A stretch of 17,360 bases of DNA from an uncultured Clostridia bacterium (GTDB lineage Bacteria; Bacillota; Clostridia; Oscillospirales; Ruminococcaceae): contig CAMOFU010000020.1 of the NCBI GenBank assembly GCA_946613705.1, positions 1 to 17,360 of the forward strand. Reading direction: 5' to 3'. Below are positions 15,652 to 17,360 of the stretch, piece after piece. Within the stretch, counting starts at the first letter, position 1, and each line of letters begins with the position of its first letter. The notes below the pieces were generated by a model. It ran no database searches. It was not told where the DNA came from and was given only the letters and a program-made list of their open reading frames with translations. The position numbers were made by a program, and so were the translations under genes.

Positions 15652-16558
15652 CAATATGCTCGTTTTATTTGTCAGCGATGAATGTAAAGGTGAAAGACTT
15701 GATAAATGGCTTTCGGAGAATTGCAAGGAATTGACCAGAAATTCGGCACAGAAGCTCATTGAAAACGGCGGTGTTAAGGTCAACGGCTTGTCGGTTCCGA
15801 AAAACTACAAGCTCAAAGGCGGAGAGACTGCCGAGGTCACTCTACCCGAGCCCGAGCCGCTTGATGTGGTTCCGCAGGACATACCCGTTGATATCGTGTA
15901 TGAGGATGACGAGCTTTTGGTAGTCAACAAGCCGAAGGGAATGGTGGTTCACCCTGCTGCGGGCAATCCCGACGGTACTCTGGTGAATGCGCTGCTCTAT
16001 CATTGCAAGGGCAGGCTTTCAAGCATCAACGGAGTGATCCGCCCCGGGATAGTACATCGGATAGACAAGATGACAAGCGGCTTACTGATCGTTGCAAAGA
16101 ATGATATTGCGCATAATTTTCTTGCCGAACAGATAAAGGCACACAGCTTTACACGCGAGTATCAGGCTGTTTGCTGCGGAAGGTTCAGAGAAACGGCAGG
16201 GACGGTTGATGCCCCGATAGGCCGCAGCAAATACGACAGAAAGAAGATGTGCGTAACTGAGCTGAATTCGAGAGATGCAGTAACGCATTATGAGGTGATA
16301 GACGAATTCGGGCAGTATTCGCTCGTGAGATTCAGGCTCGAAACGGGGCGCACTCATCAGATAAGGGTGCATTGTGCATACATCGGGCATCCCGTTCTCG
16401 GAGATGAGGTATACGGCAAGCCGTTCAAGGGCATCGAGGGGCAGTGCCTTCATGCAAAGAAGATCGGATTCGTGCACCCGACAAGCGGCGAGTATCTTGA
16501 ATTTGACAGCGAGCTGCCGCAGTATTTCGTAAATATACTTGATAAACTCAGAAAATAG
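15644..16558 (+). CDS. RluD/YlyB family 23S rRNA pseudouridine synthase
   Basis: This RluA-type pseudouridine synthase converts uridines in RNA, most likely in 23S rRNA. The 304-residue protein has an N-terminal S4 domain (about 17-65, with ERLDKWLSENCKELTRNSAQ and GGVKVNG) and a catalytic domain with VVNKPKGMVVHPAAG, the active-site HRIDKMTSGLLIVAK (catalytic D141), and the RLETGRTHQIRVH motif. ATG 15644 has GAGGAG 7 nt upstream and overlaps the lspA stop by 8 nt, suggesting coupling. A longer frame from 15473 is simply read-through into lspA sequence. Gene order lspA then rluD/ylyB is conserved in Bacillota. The exact target uridines cannot be assigned from sequence; RluD-type is more likely than RluC because of the position beside lspA. 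Confidence 0.93.
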   Translation: MNDNMLVLFVSDECKGERLDKWLSENCKELTRNSAQKLIENGGVKVNGLSVPKNYKLKGGETAEVTLPEPEPLDVVPQDIPVDIVYEDDELLVVNKPKGMVVHPAAGNPDGTLVNALLYHCKGRLSSINGVIRPGIVHRIDKMTSGLLIVAKNDIAHNFLAEQIKAHSFTREYQAVCCGRFRETAGTVDAPIGRSKYDRKKMCVTELNSRDAVTHYEVIDEFGQYSLVRFRLETGRTHQIRVHCAYIGHPVLGDEVYGKPFKGIEGQCLHAKKIGFVHPTSGEYLEFDSELPQYFVNILDKLRK

Positions 16559-16569
16559 GAGCTTTGCGA

Positions 16570-17360
16570 ATGTTTGAAGATATCACTAAGGTGCTTCTTA
16601 TCACTGATATGGACGGGACCTTTCTGCCGTCAAGCAAGATCCCGAGCAGGGTCGATCTTGATGCGGTTGACAGACTGCAAAGGGCCGGCGGCAGGTTTTC
16701 GATCGCAACGGGAAGATCGCTGCAGGCTTCAATGCAATATTTTGAACAGGTCAGTGTCAATGCTCCGATAATTATGTGCAACGGCGGTATGGTCTATGAT
16801 ATCCATTCGCACAGGCAGTATTACGATGTTTACCTTCCTGAAAAGGCGAGAAGCTTTACAGATCGAATACTGCGTGAGAATCCCGATGTCGGCTGTGAGG
16901 TTTTGCTGCTTGACGGCGTTTATGTACCGCAAATGACACCTATGGAGGAGCAGCATTGCGAGATCTGCAAGGTCAGTCCCGTGCTGTGCAGCGTCGCCGA
17001 TATCCCGCCCGATTGGTACAAGGTGCTTTTTGCCGTTGAGGAGGATAAGATGGAGCGCCTTATCGCCTCTGTCAAAGATATGGGCTTTAAGGGTGTTGAT
17101 TTCGTTCGGTCTGCTCCGTTTTATTATGAGATGCTGCCGCTCGATATATCAAAAGGATCTGCGCTCGGTGAGATGAAAAAGGCATGCGGTATGGAGGATT
17201 TTACTGTTGTTGCTGTGGGTGATTACAACAACGATATCGAAATGCTGAGATGCGCAGACATCGGCATCTGTCCCTCCAATGCAACCGCGGAGACAAAGGC
17301 TGCTGCCGATATAGTGCTTGAACGGTCATGCGAGGAGAATGCGATCGCGGCGGTCGTAGA
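16570..17360 (+). CDS. Cof-type HAD-IIB family phosphatase, 3' partial
   Basis: This frame is open from ATG 16570 to the window edge (263 codons), so the C terminus is missing. It shows the HAD motifs in order: DMDGT (nucleophile D13 and D15), ATGR (T47), the lysine in LDISKGSAL (K195), and GDYNND with D218 and D222. The large insert between motifs II and III is the C2B cap typical of Cof/YidA-like sugar-phosphate or nucleotide-phosphate phosphatases. The substrate cannot be predicted. AGGAG (16557-16561) overlaps the rluD stop and lies 8 nt before the ATG. It is probably co-transcribed with rluD; usual length is about 270, so only the last few residues are likely missing. Confidence 0.93.
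   Translation, partial: MFEDITKVLLITDMDGTFLPSSKIPSRVDLDAVDRLQRAGGRFSIATGRSLQASMQYFEQVSVNAPIIMCNGGMVYDIHSHRQYYDVYLPEKARSFTDRILRENPDVGCEVLLLDGVYVPQMTPMEEQHCEICKVSPVLCSVADIPPDWYKVLFAVEEDKMERLIASVKDMGFKGVDFVRSAPFYYEMLPLDISKGSALGEMKKACGMEDFTVVAVGDYNNDIEMLRCADIGICPSNATAETKAAADIVLERSCEENAIAAVV

Noticed and set aside
1..17360. CRISPR arrays, insertion sequences, tRNA or rRNA genes, prophage or defence genes
   Set aside because: I saw no regularly spaced repeats, transposase motifs, terminal inverted repeats, tRNA-like folds or defence-family signatures; the window is continuous housekeeping genes.

Overview
This window is a dense run of co-directional genes on the + strand from a low-to-mid G+C Gram-positive anaerobe. 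It most resembles the Oscillospirales/Ruminococcaceae (Ruminococcus-like), though that placement is inference. The evidence is strong AGGAG-type Shine-Dalgarno sites, a Bacillota cell-division set (sepF, ylmH, divIVA), a MutL with the metal-dependent endonuclease motifs of bacteria lacking MutH, a YlbF/YmcA-family protein beside miaB, and the gene orders miaB-ylbF/ymcA-mutS-mutL and yggS-sepF-ylmH-divIVA-ileS-lspA-rluD, which closely match Bacillus subtilis.

Layout. Positions 1-370 hold an intrinsic terminator of an upstream operon (21-44), a G+C-rich islet that looks like remnant sequence (about 148-250), and a perfect sigma-A promoter (TTGACA, 17 bp, TATAAT at 259-287). Positions 371-8254 carry tRNA modification, mismatch repair and RNA chaperone genes: miaB, a YlbF/YmcA-family gene with a Cys-rich tail, mutS, mutL, miaA and hfq, with a probable internal promoter before hfq. 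Positions 8269-9486 encode a membrane-anchored HlyD-like protein of unknown role. Positions 9458-16558 carry the division and translation cluster: yggS, sepF, ylmH, divIVA, ileS, lspA and rluD. From 16570 a Cof-type HAD phosphatase runs off the end of the window.

How it works together. MiaA and MiaB act in sequence on A37 of tRNAs reading UNN codons; MutS and MutL start mismatch repair; Hfq is an RNA chaperone. SepF and DivIVA act at the division septum and poles, YlmH is a ribosome-associated S4 protein, IleS charges tRNA-Ile, LspA matures lipoproteins and RluD modifies 23S rRNA. Genes are closely spaced or overlapping (sepF/ylmH by 1 nt, lspA/rluD by 8 nt, HlyD-like/yggS by 29 nt), so long polycistronic transcription is likely.

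Most of the window is conserved housekeeping DNA. I see no CRISPR array, insertion sequence, phage gene, toxin-antitoxin pair or defence island. The points most worth a second look are the Cys-rich tail of the YlbF/YmcA-family protein, the partnerless HlyD-like gene joining two conserved clusters, the odd translation start of miaB, and the G+C-rich islet before the promoter.
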